A stretch of 64,000 bases of DNA, from the NCBI GenBank assembly GCA_009602735.1, contig WELA01000984.1, forward strand, positions 348,671-412,670, given 5' to 3'. The notes below the pieces were generated by a model. It saw only the letters and a program-made list of their open reading frames with translations, had not been told where the DNA came from and searched no databases. The translations under genes were made by a program, and so were the position numbers. Shown one piece after another: positions 24,038 through 35,924 of the stretch. Numbering within the stretch: position 1 is the first letter of the stretch; each line of letters opens with the position of its first letter. This DNA comes from Mesotaenium endlicherianum (Eukaryota > Streptophyta > Zygnematophyceae > Zygnematales > Mesotaeniaceae).

Positions 24038-24908
24038 ACTTTCTGCTCTTTTGCAAAAGTACAAATCAATGTTTCCAAGTGAAATACCCGTCGGGCTTCC
24101 GCCTGACAGGGGTATTGGACATACAATCCCTCTCATTCCCAATTCTCAACCGACTTGGCGACCAATTTATCGCCTAAGCCCATTGGAGATGAACGAAATG
24201 AAAGACCAAATTAGCGACTTGCTGGAGAAAGGATGGATTGAGCCGAGCTTTTCTCCATTCGGCGCCCCCATCCTATATGTTCAAAAGAAAGATGGGACGC
24301 TTAGAATGTGCATTGATTATCGTGCGTTGAACAACATAACGGTCAAAAACCGCTATTCGTTGCCTCGCATTGATGATTTGTTTGATTCGTTGCAGGGGGC
24401 ATGCGTGTTCTCCTCGCTTGACTTAGCCAAAGGCTATCATCAAATTCAATCACACCAGAGGATGTCCCCAAAACAGCGTTTCATACGCCTATTGAGCACT
24501 TCCAATACAAAGTCCTCAGTTTTGGACTTACCAATGCACCAGCGACATTCCAAAGTACGATAAACGATTTGTTTAGACCTTAATTGGGAAAATTTAGGGT
24601 TTAGGGTTTAGGATTTAGGGTTTAGGCATTACAAGCACCTCGAGTTGGTGTTGCAAATCCTTTGTGAGCAACAGTTGTACGCTAAGCTCAAGAAATGTTC
24701 CTTCCTAAAAGATGAACTTTTGTACTTGGGACATTTAGTGGGTTCGAAATGGGTGCGCCCTGACGCAGCCAAAATTGCGTGCGTCGCTGACTGGCCTGCC
24801 CCAAAAGATGTACATACTGTATGTTCATTCCTCGGGTTTGCTAACTACTTTTGTAAGTTTATGCAAGATTATTCCATAATGGCCGCGCCACTCACTGCTG
24901 GGATGTGA
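24015..24908 (+). pseudogene. D1 reverse transcriptase region
   Basis: Clear RT motifs are present: [50 protein letters not shown], then the connection-domain start FLGFANYFCKF. A short plant telomere-type tract lies within it (24593-24626). Fossil. Confidence 0.85.
24593..24626 (+). repeat. Interstitial plant-type telomere tract (TTTAGGG)n
   Basis: Five consecutive units: two perfect TTTAGGG, one TTTAGGA, one perfect, and one partial. This is the canonical plant telomere unit, found inside a retroelement far from any visible chromosome end. Confidence 0.95.
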
Positions 24909-25384
24909 ATACGCAACATGCGTTTAAGCGCATTAAGTATGCACTCACTAATGCGCCACTTCTTTCATTACCCGATCCCGACTTGCCTTACGAGGTAGTT
25001 GCCGATGCGTCTGGTGTTAGAATAGGGACTGTGCTGCTGCAGGCAGGCAAGCCTATCAGTTTTGAGAGTCGTAAGCTGACACCTGCCGAACAAAATTACT
25101 CAACGACAGAGCAAGAGCTCTGGGCAGTCATATACGCTTTGAAAACTTGGCGATGTTACTTGGAAGGCTGCAAAGGTTTGACAGTGGTTACGGACCATTG
25201 CCCAAATACCTTCTTTCAAATTCAGCCAACGTTATCGAGGAGACAGACGAGATGGTCTGAGTTCTTGCAACGATTCCACTTTGAGTGGGCGCATCGCCTA
25301 GGCCGCAACAATGTTGCTGATCCTCTACGTCGAGTTCCTCACCACCACTTGATGTTGGGGACTGTTGTTAGTTTGCAAGGATGA
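24905..25384 (+). pseudogene. D1 RNase H region
   Basis: It shows the RNase H pattern VVADASGVRIGTVLLQAG, then ISFESRKLTPAEQNYSTTEQ, WAVIYALKTWRCYLEG and VVTDH, ending with the SRRQTRWSEFLQ segment typical of Ty3 elements. Confidence 0.85.
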
Positions 25385-25477
25385 AACGGTCAGGTTTCAA
25401 GGGCAGCCACCCTTGATTCCGTTGTACCCCCCCAGACGACTGGCGTTGCACGGCCTGGTGACGCGGACCAACCCGAT

Positions 25478-25797
25478 TTGGGTAGCATGCAAACCTCCGA
25501 AGTACTTGACCTGCATCAATCATTTCATGAGGGCTATCTCAAAGACCCGTTTTTCCTAGATCTCCAGGGTACTGACTTGAGCGGTGTAGCCGTGACGATA
25601 TACAGTATGGATAAAAGGAAAGATCACTCAAGCTATTCGTTTGAGGACGGTTTTTGGTGGCACAATGGGCGAATGGTTGTCCCAGAAGGCCGAGTAAGAC
25701 ATGTGCTACTACGAGAAGCACATGACTCTCCTTACTCTGGTCACCATGGAATTACCAAAACCCCACACGCTTTGCGCCGAGGGTACATTCGGCCGTC
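25478..25797 (+). pseudogene. D1 integrase N-terminal zinc-binding region
   Basis: LLREAHDSPYSGHHGITKT is the HH half of the HHCC zinc domain. The CC half lies beyond the B1 insertion, near 30700 (CETCQRNK). Confidence 0.8.
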
Positions 25798-26300
25798 TAT
25801 AGTGAAACAGATAGATAAAGTACTTGGTGAAATATAATACTTTATCTATTCAAGACAAGGATCTTTGAACACAAGTGGTAGCTTCTTGAAAGAGAGATGG
25901 CTTCTCGAAAGTTCATATATTCCTGGATTTTGGCAAGTACAAGAGTGATTCTCCAAAGTCTTTCTATGTTCTAGCTCTTGTTTATATACTTGCTACATAA
26001 ATAATTTCTAGGAAGGTGTATGTTGATGTGTTGGCACCCAACACATCCCAAAATTTGCCACCTCTTTCTAGAATAATGTACACATGTCCTTTTGACCTAA
26101 AAATGGCACATTTGACTTTTGCCACATGGAGTTCTTCGAGGTCTTTCCTCTAACTTTGAAAATGCCTTAGAAGGTTCAAAGGACATGAACCAAGTCACTA
26201 GAGTACCTATTCACACTTGAATCCACACAATACTACTCCAAATAAGTTTGAAAACATTAAAATACATGCAAACGAATATATAATAACTCAAATTACTACA
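25798..26300 (-). repeat. 3' LTR of B1
   Basis: A 503-bp B LTR in reverse orientation ending ATTACTACA, followed by the polypurine-tract complement ACCCCCCC. Confidence 0.9.
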
Positions 26301-26973
26301 TCACCCCCCCGACAGAAAAAGCGACGTCTCGGCGCGTCAAGTAAGGTCTTACACATGTGGAGCAGACTTGTTGTCAGATGCCACATATGTGAAGAGGATT
26401 AGTCCAAGGCGCCAAGTCAGGTGCTACACATGTAAGGTAGACTAGGCAAGGTCGTGGGTGGTGTGACCTTATTGGCTAGCCTACTCCTTGATGATAAAGA
26501 AAATTGTACAAGTTGGCCCAGAATCTGCCACAAATTCAAAAATTCATAGCGTCCACAAAACTGCTTTAAATCTCAAAACTTGAGTGCCAAACGGACCGCG
26601 TCAAAGAACTCTACTGGGTCACCAAATTTGAGAGCATTCTAATTTTTGGAGTGTCGTTGAAAGCTGAGAGAGTAGGCACTCCTCCAAATCTATGCAGAAA
26701 CTTCTGAAACTCATAAGTCCTTCTATACTTCTCCACATTCTGCAAAATAAGTCTCAAACTGGGCGCTGTAAGATGTTTTACCAGAGTCTTCAGTTTCAAA
26801 GCATTCCAAGTTCAGGGGAGGGCACAATGTCAGAAGGCATATTCTGCCCTAACAATGCCAGCAGCCTGACCCCCTTCTACTTAGAGCATCATATCTCTCT
26901 CACCAGTGCTCCAAATTGAGCAAACTTGGACTCTAAATGACCGGCTACTCATGGACTATAGCCAAGTGAATTT
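26301..26973 (-). other. B1 3' noncoding region
   Basis: Sequence between the pol tail and the 3' LTR, shared with B2 (48500-49373) and B3 (53038-53806). It holds short repeated CACATGTG-containing blocks, then the G-run next to the LTR. No conserved reading frame seen. Confidence 0.7.
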
Positions 26974-28992
26974 TCAAAATTTATTATGCAGGGGCCTATC
27001 ACCAGTAGCAGTTTTAATTTTTTGTCCAGAATCTGCGAGAAGAGAAGAGTGTTTCCTCTTTCTTGTTCTTGCAGGCTGCCTCCAAGGGGTCTTCTGCTGC
27101 TTCTTGATGGTGGCAGGCTGCCTCCTTGAAGTCTTCGGGCTTCGAGTAGAGAGACTTGGGGCTGGTCCAAGATGGGGGTTGGCGGCATGGAAGCGCTTCA
27201 ACTTACTCTGAACTTTGTCAAGGTAGTGTGCCGCCACCCAACTATTCTCCGAATCTGGATATCCTTTCCACTTGATCAAGTATTGCTGCTGTCTCCTGAA
27301 ATTTCTCATAGCCACTATGTCTTCCACTTCGTACTCCAAATGATCATCCATTATTGTTGGGGCTGGTGGGGTTGTCACACGTCCTGGGAACTTGTTGTCG
27401 GGTTGCACATATGGCTTGAAGAGGGAAGCGTGGAATACGGGGTCGATGTGCATAGTCTGGGGAAGTTCTAGCTTGAAAGCAACGGGGTTGACTTGCTGGA
27501 TAATCTTGAAGGGTCCCAAATACTTGGGAGAGAACTTGCTGTCGGCAGGCCTGATGCTCAGGGAAATATTCTTGGATGATAGTAACACGTTGTCACTCAC
27601 TCTGTACGTAATTTCTTTTCTGGATCTGTTCACCACTCTTGCTTGAGCATCTTGCGCGTGTTGTAGAGCTTTCTTCGCTGCTGTAAGGGCTGCTTCTAAT
27701 GTCTCCATAAAATCNNNNNNNNNNNNNNNNNNNNNNNNNNNNNNNNNNNNNNNNNNNNNNNNNNNNNNNNNNNNNNNNNNNNNNNNNNNNNNNNNNNNNN
27801 NNNNNNNNNNNNNNNNNNNNNNNNNNNNNNNNNNNNNNNNNNNNNNNNNNNNNNNNNNNNNNNNNNNNNNNNNNNNNNNNNNNNNNNNNNNNNNNNNNNN
27901 NNNNNNNNNNNNNNNNNNNNNNNNCAGCCGGTCCATGAGCTCATCCATGCGCGGCAGCGGGTATCGATTCTTGATGGTGATCTTGTTGAGGGCGCGATAG
28001 TCCACACACATCCTCAAGGTACCATCTTTCTTCTTGACAAATAGCACCGGGGCTCCAAATGGCGACTTGCTAGGTCGAATGAAGCCATGCTCCAGTAGCT
28101 CCTTGATTTGCTTCTTGACTTCGTCTAGCTCCGTGTATGACATTTTGAACGTAGGCCGAGAGATGGGCTTGCTTCCGGGCTCCAACTCTATCTTGTGGTC
28201 CACGAACCTTTTGGGGAGTAAGCCCTTGGGCAATTCCGGAGAGAATACTTGTTTGTAGTCCTCTAAGACTTCTTGGATCTCCTTGGGAACGGGGCTGCCT
28301 TCTTGACTCTCGATGTCTTTCTTGATGTCTTTTGGCGTGATCAAGGCCAAAAGAAGCTCGTGTCCCTTCCTCACAAGTCTCTTGCGTTGGAGGGCGGACA
28401 ATAGTATCTCGTGTGTCGGCTTATAGATGTCTTGAGTCTGGATATTCTGGATTGCGCGCAAAATACAGATTCTTGAAGTGATGTCATTTTTGATCTTGAT
28501 AGTACCGGTCCTCCAATCAACTTGGGGGTTGTGCTTGGTCAACCAAGGCGTCCCTAGGATGATGTCGTACTTGCCCAATTGCATGGGGGAGAACACTACT
28601 CTATCCTTGAAGGACTTGATAGAGAGTGCCAAGGGGTACGTCTTCTTGGAAGGGGTAGTATAGGAGAATCCATCGGGCATCATAATCTCCTCGTCGTGGT
28701 CAAGAGTTCGCATAGTAATACCGTGCTTGGTGGCAAAATCTGCAGCAATGAAGTTGCCTTGAGCTCCGCTATCCACCAAGATGTGGACCTTCTCTCCTCC
28801 AAGGTAACCTCTCAAACTCATTGGGGCTGGAACGTCGTCATCAACGGGGGTCTCCACCTCACTTGGCTTGTTGCCTTCTCGTGAAGTGGGTCTTGGGGTG
28901 GTAGGCTCCTGGCCTACCGGCGCTGTCCGTTTTTTGACAACTTTTTGGGGCATGACAGTGCACGATGGCCTTTTTCCTTGCAATAAAAGCAT
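26974..28992 (-). CDS. B1 pol (protease, RT start, gap, integrase tail, chromodomain)
   Basis: It reads [17 protein letters not shown] (protease), then [18 protein letters not shown] (RT), then the N gap, then an integrase C-terminal tail and the chromodomain ([28 protein letters not shown]). The continuous frame across the N run is not evidence, because the gap length is arbitrary. Confidence 0.85.
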   Translation of the reverse strand: MLLLQGKRPSCTVMPQKVVKKRTAPVGQEPTTPRPTSREGNKPSEVETPVDDDVPAPMSLRGYLGGEKVHILVDSGAQGNFIAADFATKHGITMRTLDHDEEIMMPDGFSYTTPSKKTYPLALSIKSFKDRVVFSPMQLGKYDIILGTPWLTKHNPQVDWRTGTIKIKNDITSRICILRAIQNIQTQDIYKPTHEILLSALQRKRLVRKGHELLLALITPKDIKKDIESQEGSPVPKEIQEVLEDYKQVFSPELPKGLLPKRFVDHKIELEPGSKPISRPTFKMSYTELDEVKKQIKELLEHGFIRPSKSPFGAPVLFVKKKDGTLRMCVDYRALNKITIKNRYPLPRMDELMDRLXXXXXXXXXXXXXXXXXXXXXXXXXXXXXXXXXXXXXXXXXXXXXXXXXXXXXXXXXXXXXXXXXXXXXXDFMETLEAALTAAKKALQHAQDAQARVVNRSRKEITYRVSDNVLLSSKNISLSIRPADSKFSPKYLGPFKIIQQVNPVAFKLELPQTMHIDPVFHASLFKPYVQPDNKFPGRVTTPPAPTIMDDHLEYEVEDIVAMRNFRRQQQYLIKWKGYPDSENSWVAAHYLDKVQSKLKRFHAANPHLGPAPSLSTRSPKTSRRQPATIKKQQKTPWRQPARTRKRKHSSLLADSGQKIKTATGDRPLHNKF

Positions 28993-30119
28993 AGTCCAGC
29001 CGTCACGAGAGCTTCTTTTTCAGCCGGGGAGAGTCTTGCTTTCACTCCTTGCTGGTTTCTTGCATCAAAAGTGTCATTGGAGGGTCTTTCACTCTTTTGG
29101 GCAGCCGCGGGGTCCCTTTTAATAACTCCGATTTCCATGGGTGTGGGTCCAAATTCGGATGTGGAAGGGGCTGCGTACACCCGCGTCGCCGGTACCCGTG
29201 AAGATGAAGGCACGGAGTGCTTGAAATCCAAGGTATCCACCTTTTGGGCCACTTCAATGATCTTTGAGAAGTCCGTCAAGTCGCGTAACTCCACTTCCTT
29301 TGCCACCTTGGGTTTGAGGCCAAAGATGTAGCGGTCAATCTTCTCCTCGAGAGACATGTTGGGGATCTCAAGAGTGAGGGCGTGAAATCTGGATGTATAC
29401 TCTTGAACGGACGTCGTTTGCTTGAGATGGTGGAGCTTTCCTCGGGCAATCTTCTCCGCATTGATGGGCATGAATTGCTTCTTGAGGGCCTCACGAAAAT
29501 CTGCCCATCTTGCATATGATGGTGGGGGCTCTTGGCCGAGCATGGGGTGCGCCATAGCTTGATATATAGCCGCTTGATAGTTACGCCACCATGATGTTGC
29601 TGCTCCTCTAAGTAAGGTAACGGCAAAGGGAACGTAGTCCTCCTCGGGTACTTCAAGGAACGCGAGGTACGTCTCCACTTGGTAGAGCCATAAATTCAGG
29701 TTGGCACCTTTCCCGGGGTTGAAAGTGTCGGGTTTGCCGGGCTTGATGAGTTTCCTTGCTCTCGTTGGCTCTTGTGGAGGCGCTTGAGCCGGGGCTGGAT
29801 TTTGAGCATTGCTCGCAATAGGGGCAACCATGGCAGCCATAGCTTCTCTTGACGCTTGCACGGTTGCTTCATAGGTGGCCAAGCCCACTTGGTTGTGGAC
29901 GGTCATTAGGAAGGCTGCCCACTCATTTGCGGGAACTCCTTGTGGTGGGGTCAACTTTGCTATAGCGGCTGCCACGGGATTTGACGGTGCTCCTCCTTGT
30001 GGTGCTTCTTGTTGTTGCAACTTTTCTTGAGTGGGCTCTCCTATCGGCGCTGGAGGAGGGTCTCTTGGAGAGGAAGGGCCCCCTTCGAAAGCTTGCTGTT
30101 GGTCTTGAGGATCGGCCAT
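28914..30119 (-). CDS. B1 gag, 401 residues
   Basis: Ty3 capsid region ([32 protein letters not shown]) and a CCHC zinc knuckle [14 protein letters not shown] near the end. It carries one copy of a 25-residue Pro/Gln-rich N-terminal unit, whereas B2 and B3 have two. It overlaps pol in another frame. Confidence 0.92.
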   Translation of the reverse strand: MADPQDQQQAFEGGPSSPRDPPPAPIGEPTQEKLQQQEAPQGGAPSNPVAAAIAKLTPPQGVPANEWAAFLMTVHNQVGLATYEATVQASREAMAAMVAPIASNAQNPAPAQAPPQEPTRARKLIKPGKPDTFNPGKGANLNLWLYQVETYLAFLEVPEEDYVPFAVTLLRGAATSWWRNYQAAIYQAMAHPMLGQEPPPSYARWADFREALKKQFMPINAEKIARGKLHHLKQTTSVQEYTSRFHALTLEIPNMSLEEKIDRYIFGLKPKVAKEVELRDLTDFSKIIEVAQKVDTLDFKHSVPSSSRVPATRVYAAPSTSEFGPTPMEIGVIKRDPAAAQKSERPSNDTFDARNQQGVKARLSPAEKEALVTAGLCFYCKEKGHRALSCPKKLSKNGQRR

Positions 30120-30156
30120 CTTCTTGTGCTACCAAAGTGCCTAGCTCTGATACCAC

Positions 30157-30660
30157 TGCAGTGAAACAGATAGATAAAGTACTTAGTGAAATAGAATACT
30201 TTATCTATTCAAGACAAGGATCTTTGAACACAAGTGGTAGCTTCTTGAAAGAGAGATGGCTTCTTGAAAGTTAATATATTTCTGGATTTTGGCAAGTACA
30301 AGAGTGATTCTCCAATGTCTTTCTATGTTCTAGCTCTTGTTTACATACTTGCTACATAAGTAATTTCTAGGAAGGTGTATGTTGATGTGTTGGCACCCAA
30401 CACATCCCAAAACTTGCCACCTCTTTCTAGAATAATGTACACATGTCCTTTTGACCTAAAAATGGCACATTTGACTTTTGCCACATGGAGTTCTTCTAGG
30501 TCTTTCCTCTAACTTCGAAAATGCCTTAGAAGGTTCGAAGGACATGAACCAAGTCACTAGAGTACCTATTCACACTTGAATCCACACAATACTACTCCAA
30601 ATATATTTGAAAATATTAAAATATATGCAAATTAAATATATAATAACTCAAATCACTACA
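30157..30660 (-). repeat. 5' LTR of B1
   Basis: A 504-bp LTR. The primer site lies immediately inside it on the minus strand. Confidence 0.9.
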
Positions 30661-30665
30661 CCGTC

Positions 30666-31406
30666 CTTCAAAGTTGGTGTTGCCGAGTACATCGTCAATT
30701 GCGAAACATGTCAGAGGAATAAGCCGAGCCATACGTTACCAGCTGGGAAGTTGCAACCATTGGAACTTGCATGTGTTCCTTGGAAAAGCATAAGCCTCGA
30801 CTTTGTCGTGGAATTGCCTACCACCGATAGAGGACACAATGGGGTGTTAACGATCGTGAATCGTTTCACTAAGATGGTGCACTTTGTGGCCACTAAACCA
30901 TTACTTGATGCAGTCGAGACCGCGCGTCTCTTCGTGGATCATGGGTTCAAGTTGCATGGCATGCCGAAAGACATCATAAGTGATCGTGACAGTAGATTTA
31001 CGAGCCACTTCTGCAGGAAGTTTGCTCGCATTTCGGCACGAACCTTAAGATGTCAACTAGCTTCCATCCTCAGACCGATGGTCAGACAGAGCTCTTGAAC
31101 CGTGTTCTGCAACAATTCCTTGGGCATTATGTGAATCCTCGCCAAGACAACGGGTACACCCTCCTTTCATTTGCAAAGTTTGCAGTTAATAATGCTTATC
31201 AGGAAAGTGGTAAGGAAACTCCATATTTCCTTACCTATGGGCGACCTCCGCACACTCCCCTGACACACGTCGTTCAAGGTCAGACGAGGACGTCAACCAT
31301 GAGAGTGCCAAGTGCACGCCTATTTGTCCATTCTCTTCAAGAGGTGCACAAAAACGCGAAGTTGGCTTTAGCCGCTGCTCGAGATCGGCAGAACAACGTT
31401 TGTTGA
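30666..31406 (+). pseudogene. D1 integrase core
   Basis: CETCQRNK (zinc-domain CC half), SLDFVVELPTTDRGHNG (first catalytic Asp), DIISDRDSRFTSHF (second Asp) and SFHPQTDGQTELLNRVLQ (catalytic Glu) are all readable. Fossil, part of the D1 element. Confidence 0.85.
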
Positions 31407-31566
31407 CACGCACAGGACTAAGTTAAGTTAACAAGTTGGCAATAAAGTACTTTTGTAAACTAAAAACCTCCAACTCAAGTACCCAGGAAAGCGAAAGATT
31501 CTGCCTCGCTGGGTAGGCCCTTTTATCGTTATTGCAACGGTTGGACCTGTTGCATACCGACTAGAT

Positions 31567-31950
31567 TTGCCTAAATCCATGGGGCGAACGCATCCTGTGT
31601 TCCATGTCAATTTACTAAAGCTGTTTAGGTATGATGGCCGCTATCAGCCACAAGCACCAGAACTAGAACTCGACGATGATGATAAGGCCTGGGATGTAGA
31701 GGAAGTCTTTGGACATCGCTATACCCGCCATAAGCCTCCCAGAGTGGAGCTTTTGATTAAATGGCTAGATTACAATTCTAGTTGGAATTCGTATGAACCT
31801 CAGGGTAAGATCCTCCTTAATTGTAAGGACTTGGTTCAAAGATATTGGTTACGATGGGCTCAAGCTCAAGAGCTCTGCGCCGAGGCAGGTGTGCTACCAA
31901 GCGCTCTTCGTAAACCATGGAACAAACGCAAAAGAGACGCGGCCAAATAA
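31567..31950 (+). pseudogene. D1 integrase tail with chromodomain
   Basis: HPVFHVNLLKLF is the usual segment before the chromodomain. Then WDVEEVFGHRY, ELLIKWLDYNSSWNSYEP give the chromodomain signature that targets chromoviruses to marked chromatin. Confidence 0.82.
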
Positions 31951-32089
31951 TCGCTCTTTTCCGTCACTGTGATGATGCATAGTCCAATCGCTCACCAATG
32001 TTTTCCGCTAGTCAAGGCTAGTATTGACACATTCAGACTTAAAAGATGTACGCTTAACGAGGACGTTAAGTTCTTTTAGGGGGGATGAG

Positions 32090-33012
32090 TGTAACGATTT
32101 GAGCTATTTTAGGCGTATTTGGGACGTTTTCCCAATTACCTAAAGTACGTTATACTATTTATCATATTACTTGATAAATATGATTGCATCATATTCAATT
32201 ATTTGCCACACGCGTGTGCCGATTAATTCCTGGTCGATTGGCGAAACGACCAAGATACTATTGCAAAAAGCGTCGTAATATAACTCGACTACTTCGCAAA
32301 AGTACGACATAATTATTCATGAAGTTACTTTGATTAATTATAAGATGATAACTTCGTAAATCTCGGACTGATTAAGTTGATATGCTTGTCATTCTTTTGG
32401 ATAATGCACAGTTATAGATTTTGCATTTATGACCAGTCGTTAATACGAAAAAACAGTCGTAAAAGTCAAACGACACATAATATGCAAAGGGATTTTGCAT
32501 CCGAGCGGATTCGAACCCGCGACTTGTCGTTTGTTGAAACGTTCACACCTAACCGATTGGCGGAGTGGTTTTTATAACTCCCGGTTCATGACCAAAGCAT
32601 CTGTACGCGACTCCGCGAACAGTTGCGACTTTTCAAATGTCGCGCGAATGCGAAAACGCCCATTTGGCGTGAAACGGTTTTTCGGAAACCGACGAAAAGT
32701 CTCCAAACCGCCAAACGGTGCGTTTCGAGCATTCGGCCGAATGGGTCGTACCCCTTCGACCGTTTACGTTGAACATGAACCAGTGCCCTAGGTATTGACT
32801 CAAAGCACTCCAGTGCCTCATGTTGTGCAAGTGTAAATACTTGCAAGAGTCATTGTGAGTGCAACTCTCACAAGCACACATTCTACGTTAGTTTTCATTT
32901 CCGCTATTTCAAGTATTCGTCAATTCGCACAAGTATACAGATTTTCTTTCCACTTCAATTAAATATTCCTTGAATACGAGGATAGATCCTCTTGAAAAGC
33001 AGAAACGTTACA
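32090..33012 (+). repeat. 3' LTR of D1
   Basis: A 923-bp LTR preceded by a G-run polypurine tract. It carries the tRNA-like segment near 32500-32580. Confidence 0.92.
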
Positions 33013-34887
33013 GGTTTATTCCCCTAACATGTTGCGCAGTTGGTGATGTACTCGGCAACACCAACCTTGAGAGACGGCCAAATGCACTCTCGGCGCAAGG
33101 TGTGTGTGATTTTGGTAGATTCATAATGACCACAGTAAGGAGAGTCATGTGCTTCTCGTAGTAGCACATATCTTACTTGGCCTTCTGGGACCACAATGCG
33201 CCTATTGTGTCACCAAACACCGTCCTCAAACATACAATTTGAATTTCCTCTCCTTTTGTCCATACTGTTCATCGGTACGGCTACACCGTTCAAGCCAGTA
33301 CCCTGGAGATCTAGGAAAAACGGATCTTTGAGATAGCCCTCGTGAAACAGTTAATACATGTAAAGTGATTCCGAGGTGTTCACGCTATTCAAACCAGGTT
33401 GGCCCGCGTCACCAGGCCAGGTGCGGTCAGACGTCTGGGGGGGTACAGCTAATCAAGGGTGGCCACCCTCAAAGCCTAACCATTTTGTTCTTGCCAGCCC
33501 GCAACGGTCCCCAGCAGCGAGCTACGCTGAGGAATTCGACTTAGAGGGTCCACAACATTGTTGCGACCAATGCGATCCTGCCTACTTTAAGTGGAAACGT
33601 TGCAAGATCTCAGACCATCTCGTCCGTCTCCTTGACATCGTTGGCAGAATGTGGAAGAAGGTATTTGGGCAGTGATCCGTGACCATTGTCAAACCCTTGC
33701 AGCCTTCCAAATAACATTGCCAAAATTTTAAAGCGTATATAATTGCTTGAGTTCGGCAGTTGTTAGCTTCCGACTTCCTAATTTGATAGGCTAGCCTGCT
33801 TGCAACAGACCAACCCCTTTCTCAACTCCAAATGCATTCGCAACTGCTCCGTAATCACGTTTTGGATCGGCCAATGTGAGAACGAGCGGAGGGATGAGGG
33901 CATTTTTAGTGCGCTCAAACGCAAAATGCGTTGAATCATTTCCCAAATAAACGATATTGTCATCCTTTTGAGTGTAGCATATGGCAAAGCCAATACTGAT
34001 TACTCGTTGCAAATACTCATAAAGTAACTTGCAAATCAAAGGAATGAACATGCATTGAGTACAGACGGGAACAGGCCCTTTGCGCATAAGCAAGTTTGAC
34101 CAGGTCTACGCGAACCCACGACCCTTTAACACGTTCCAATACAACAATGCGCATTCGTTGAAGTGAATGTTAATTAGCAAAAGCTGGTGACGTATGTGAC
34201 CAAATCACAAAGAACATCACAAACGAGTGTATGGTGGGCCCATCAGAGTCTGTCTGATGTTATGCACCTACAGTGCAATCGCATCATATGCCAATCGCAA
34301 TGGCATTTGTATCCTAACAACGCACCATTGGCGTTTGTTATATTCCAAATGGGAATGTAACGAGGATACACTATCTTTTCTAACGCAAGCAAACAGGCGT
34401 TAAGAAATCAAGAGGCATCTAAAGTATGCCATAGAGTGGGGCCATACAAGACAATGACTACTTGAAACGTTGGATAACTTGAGACCGTATAAATTTGGAC
34501 AACGCTCGATTACGTCATACGTAATAGCGAGGCCAAGCTTCTGAAGTATAACTAGTGCATATGATAGTGCAAAACGCGCACAACTCTTGTGATCCCTTTG
34601 TACGACACTTGAGCGCACTCAATATCGCATGTGGGGGCTACACAACCATATCCAAACACAACAAGATTGAACGCGAGAGGTCGCAACCTAACGCTCTTGA
34701 AATGCATTGACCATCCTAAAACGATAGGACAAATTGACATTCGCAAATGGTCAAAAGAGGAAACGGGAATTTGGCACGTATCAAGCAAAATGCTCTGCCA
34801 ATCTTGACATGATTTGAGTGAGCGCGGTGATAAGCGAGACGGTTTTCTTATCGCTTTCAAGCTCAAAGCCACGTGAAAGTGTCGAGA
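33013..34887 (-). pseudogene. D2 internal 5' part (RT to integrase start), broken
   Basis: On the minus strand this parallels D1 from its protease leader to the integrase zinc domain. The piece at 33791-34093 covers the RT connection and RNase H start. It is heavily decayed. Confidence 0.7.
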
Positions 34888-35058
34888 TACAAATTGGTCG
34901 TTTCGCTAATCGACCAGGGATTAGTCGGCACACTCGTGTGGCAAATAATTCATCAAGATGCAATAATGTATCACATAAGATATTGCTAAATAGCGTAATG
35001 TAATTTAGGTAATTGGAAAAACGTCCTAAATACGCCTAAAACAGCTCAAATCGTTACA
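34888..35058 (-). repeat. Remnant 5' LTR of D2
   Basis: About 170 bp of D LTR in reverse orientation, ending CAAATCGTTACA at the D2 boundary. It matches the first part of other D LTRs. Confidence 0.75.
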
Positions 35059-35924
35059 GTGAAGGAAAGACTATTTTACCTTTGGAAGCTCCTCACAAGC
35101 CATTTCTTGTGACTTAAGGTACCTGCTTAAAACCAGGTCATATTTAAGAAAAAGGGAGATCAACAATCTTGATGGCACTTAACACTAGATAGTCCAACGG
35201 AATTTATGCTCTTTGGCCCAACAATTACCTGGACTAGATATTTTTCTCAAAGCTCATTAGTGGTTCAATTAACTTGTCTCTTATGGATTCTAGAAGGTCA
35301 TATCACAATCTAGGTCACTATGCTTTTTTTTTGGTCAAGGGGATTTATTTTTTGCCCAAAAAACTTCAAAACTTTTTTGTCCAAAAAACGATCGAGAAAA
35401 TTGCATACTTTGAGTGACTACCACACTCAATTGACTTGATTACAAAAGTTTTGATTTTTGCCAAAATTGCTTATATAGGTAAGGAGTGTGCTTATAAAAT
35501 TTAACAGTTATAACTTCAATATTCTAGAAGTTGTAGAATTTGAGAATTGGAAGTTATATTCGGCCCCCTGCTTTTTGCATGGCCCAACAAGAGAAGTATT
35601 ATTGGCTTCACAAAACACATCCTATCAAGCTCAATACAAGGTCTTTGAACATGAAATTAAAGGATATGGTATGTAAGATAGCAATGTTTTTTATTAATAT
35701 TTAAATTAGTTTAATAAATTAAAAAATCTTAACAAGTCATTTCATCATATTTCAGGAGCAAACAGGAGTAAAGTTTTATTTTCAATAAAAAGAAATATTC
35801 TTAATTCAAGAAGGCAAAACAAAGTCATACTATTGCTTTGTAGACATAGCAAGAAAAAAATGAAATTGATATAGCAAAGAATAGAAGTCTGGTAAAATCG
35901 ACAACAAGTGCGCGTTATCGCCTA
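35059..35924. other. AT-rich stretch between the family A relic and the piggyBac 3' end
   Basis: The first ~25 bases resemble family A pol sequence and mark where D2 split that relic. The rest is AT-rich. It probably includes the piggyBac 3' flank, but I could not identify a terminal inverted repeat or a TTAA site pair. Confidence 0.4.

Larger units (their letters stand above)
25798..30660 (-). mobile_element. B1: family B chromovirus inserted in D1, contains an assembly gap
   Basis: The 3' LTR is 25798-26300 and the 5' LTR 30157-30660, flanked by the duplication CCGTC (25793-25797 and 30661-30665). The primer site TGGTATCAGAGC is on the minus strand at 30155-30144. Gag is open (30119-28914). 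Pol is open from 28992 into a run of 210 N (27715-27924), and its tail continues to 26974. In B3 the stretch matching the N run is about 1.9 kb, so the gap is probably undersized. LTRs are close to each other, so the insertion is young. Outside the gap it looks nearly whole. Confidence 0.93.
21134..33012 (+). mobile_element. D1: family D Ty3 chromovirus, broken, carrying B1
   Basis: The 5' LTR is 21134-22052, the primer site TGGTATCGGAGC is 22054-22065, and the internal region is 22066-32089 with B1 inserted at 25798-30660. A G-rich polypurine tract lies at about 32076-32086, and the 3' LTR is 32090-33012. The flanks GATTT (21129-21133) and GGTTT (33013-33017) differ at one base. Without B1 it is about 7.0 kb. 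Readable parts in order are protease, reverse transcriptase, RNase H, integrase and chromodomain; gag is not readable with confidence. It has several breaks. It is younger than D2, which it interrupts, and older than B1. Confidence 0.9.
18874..35058 (-). mobile_element. D2: old family D Ty3 element, interrupted by D1
   Basis: On the minus strand the 3' LTR is 18874-19780, internal sequence is 19781-21133 and 33013-34887, and a 5' LTR remnant is 34888-35058. D1 (21134-33012) lies inside it. Readable pieces include the RT/RNase H border near 33791-34093 and the integrase C-terminal part near 20240-20566 (RSLQEVHKQAKLARAAARDR). A run of C next to the 3' LTR (about 19783-19792) is the polypurine tract on the other strand. 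The flanks TTTAA and GTGAA are only a decayed match. The family is Ty3 chromovirus; it is heavily broken and clearly older than D1. Confidence 0.82.
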
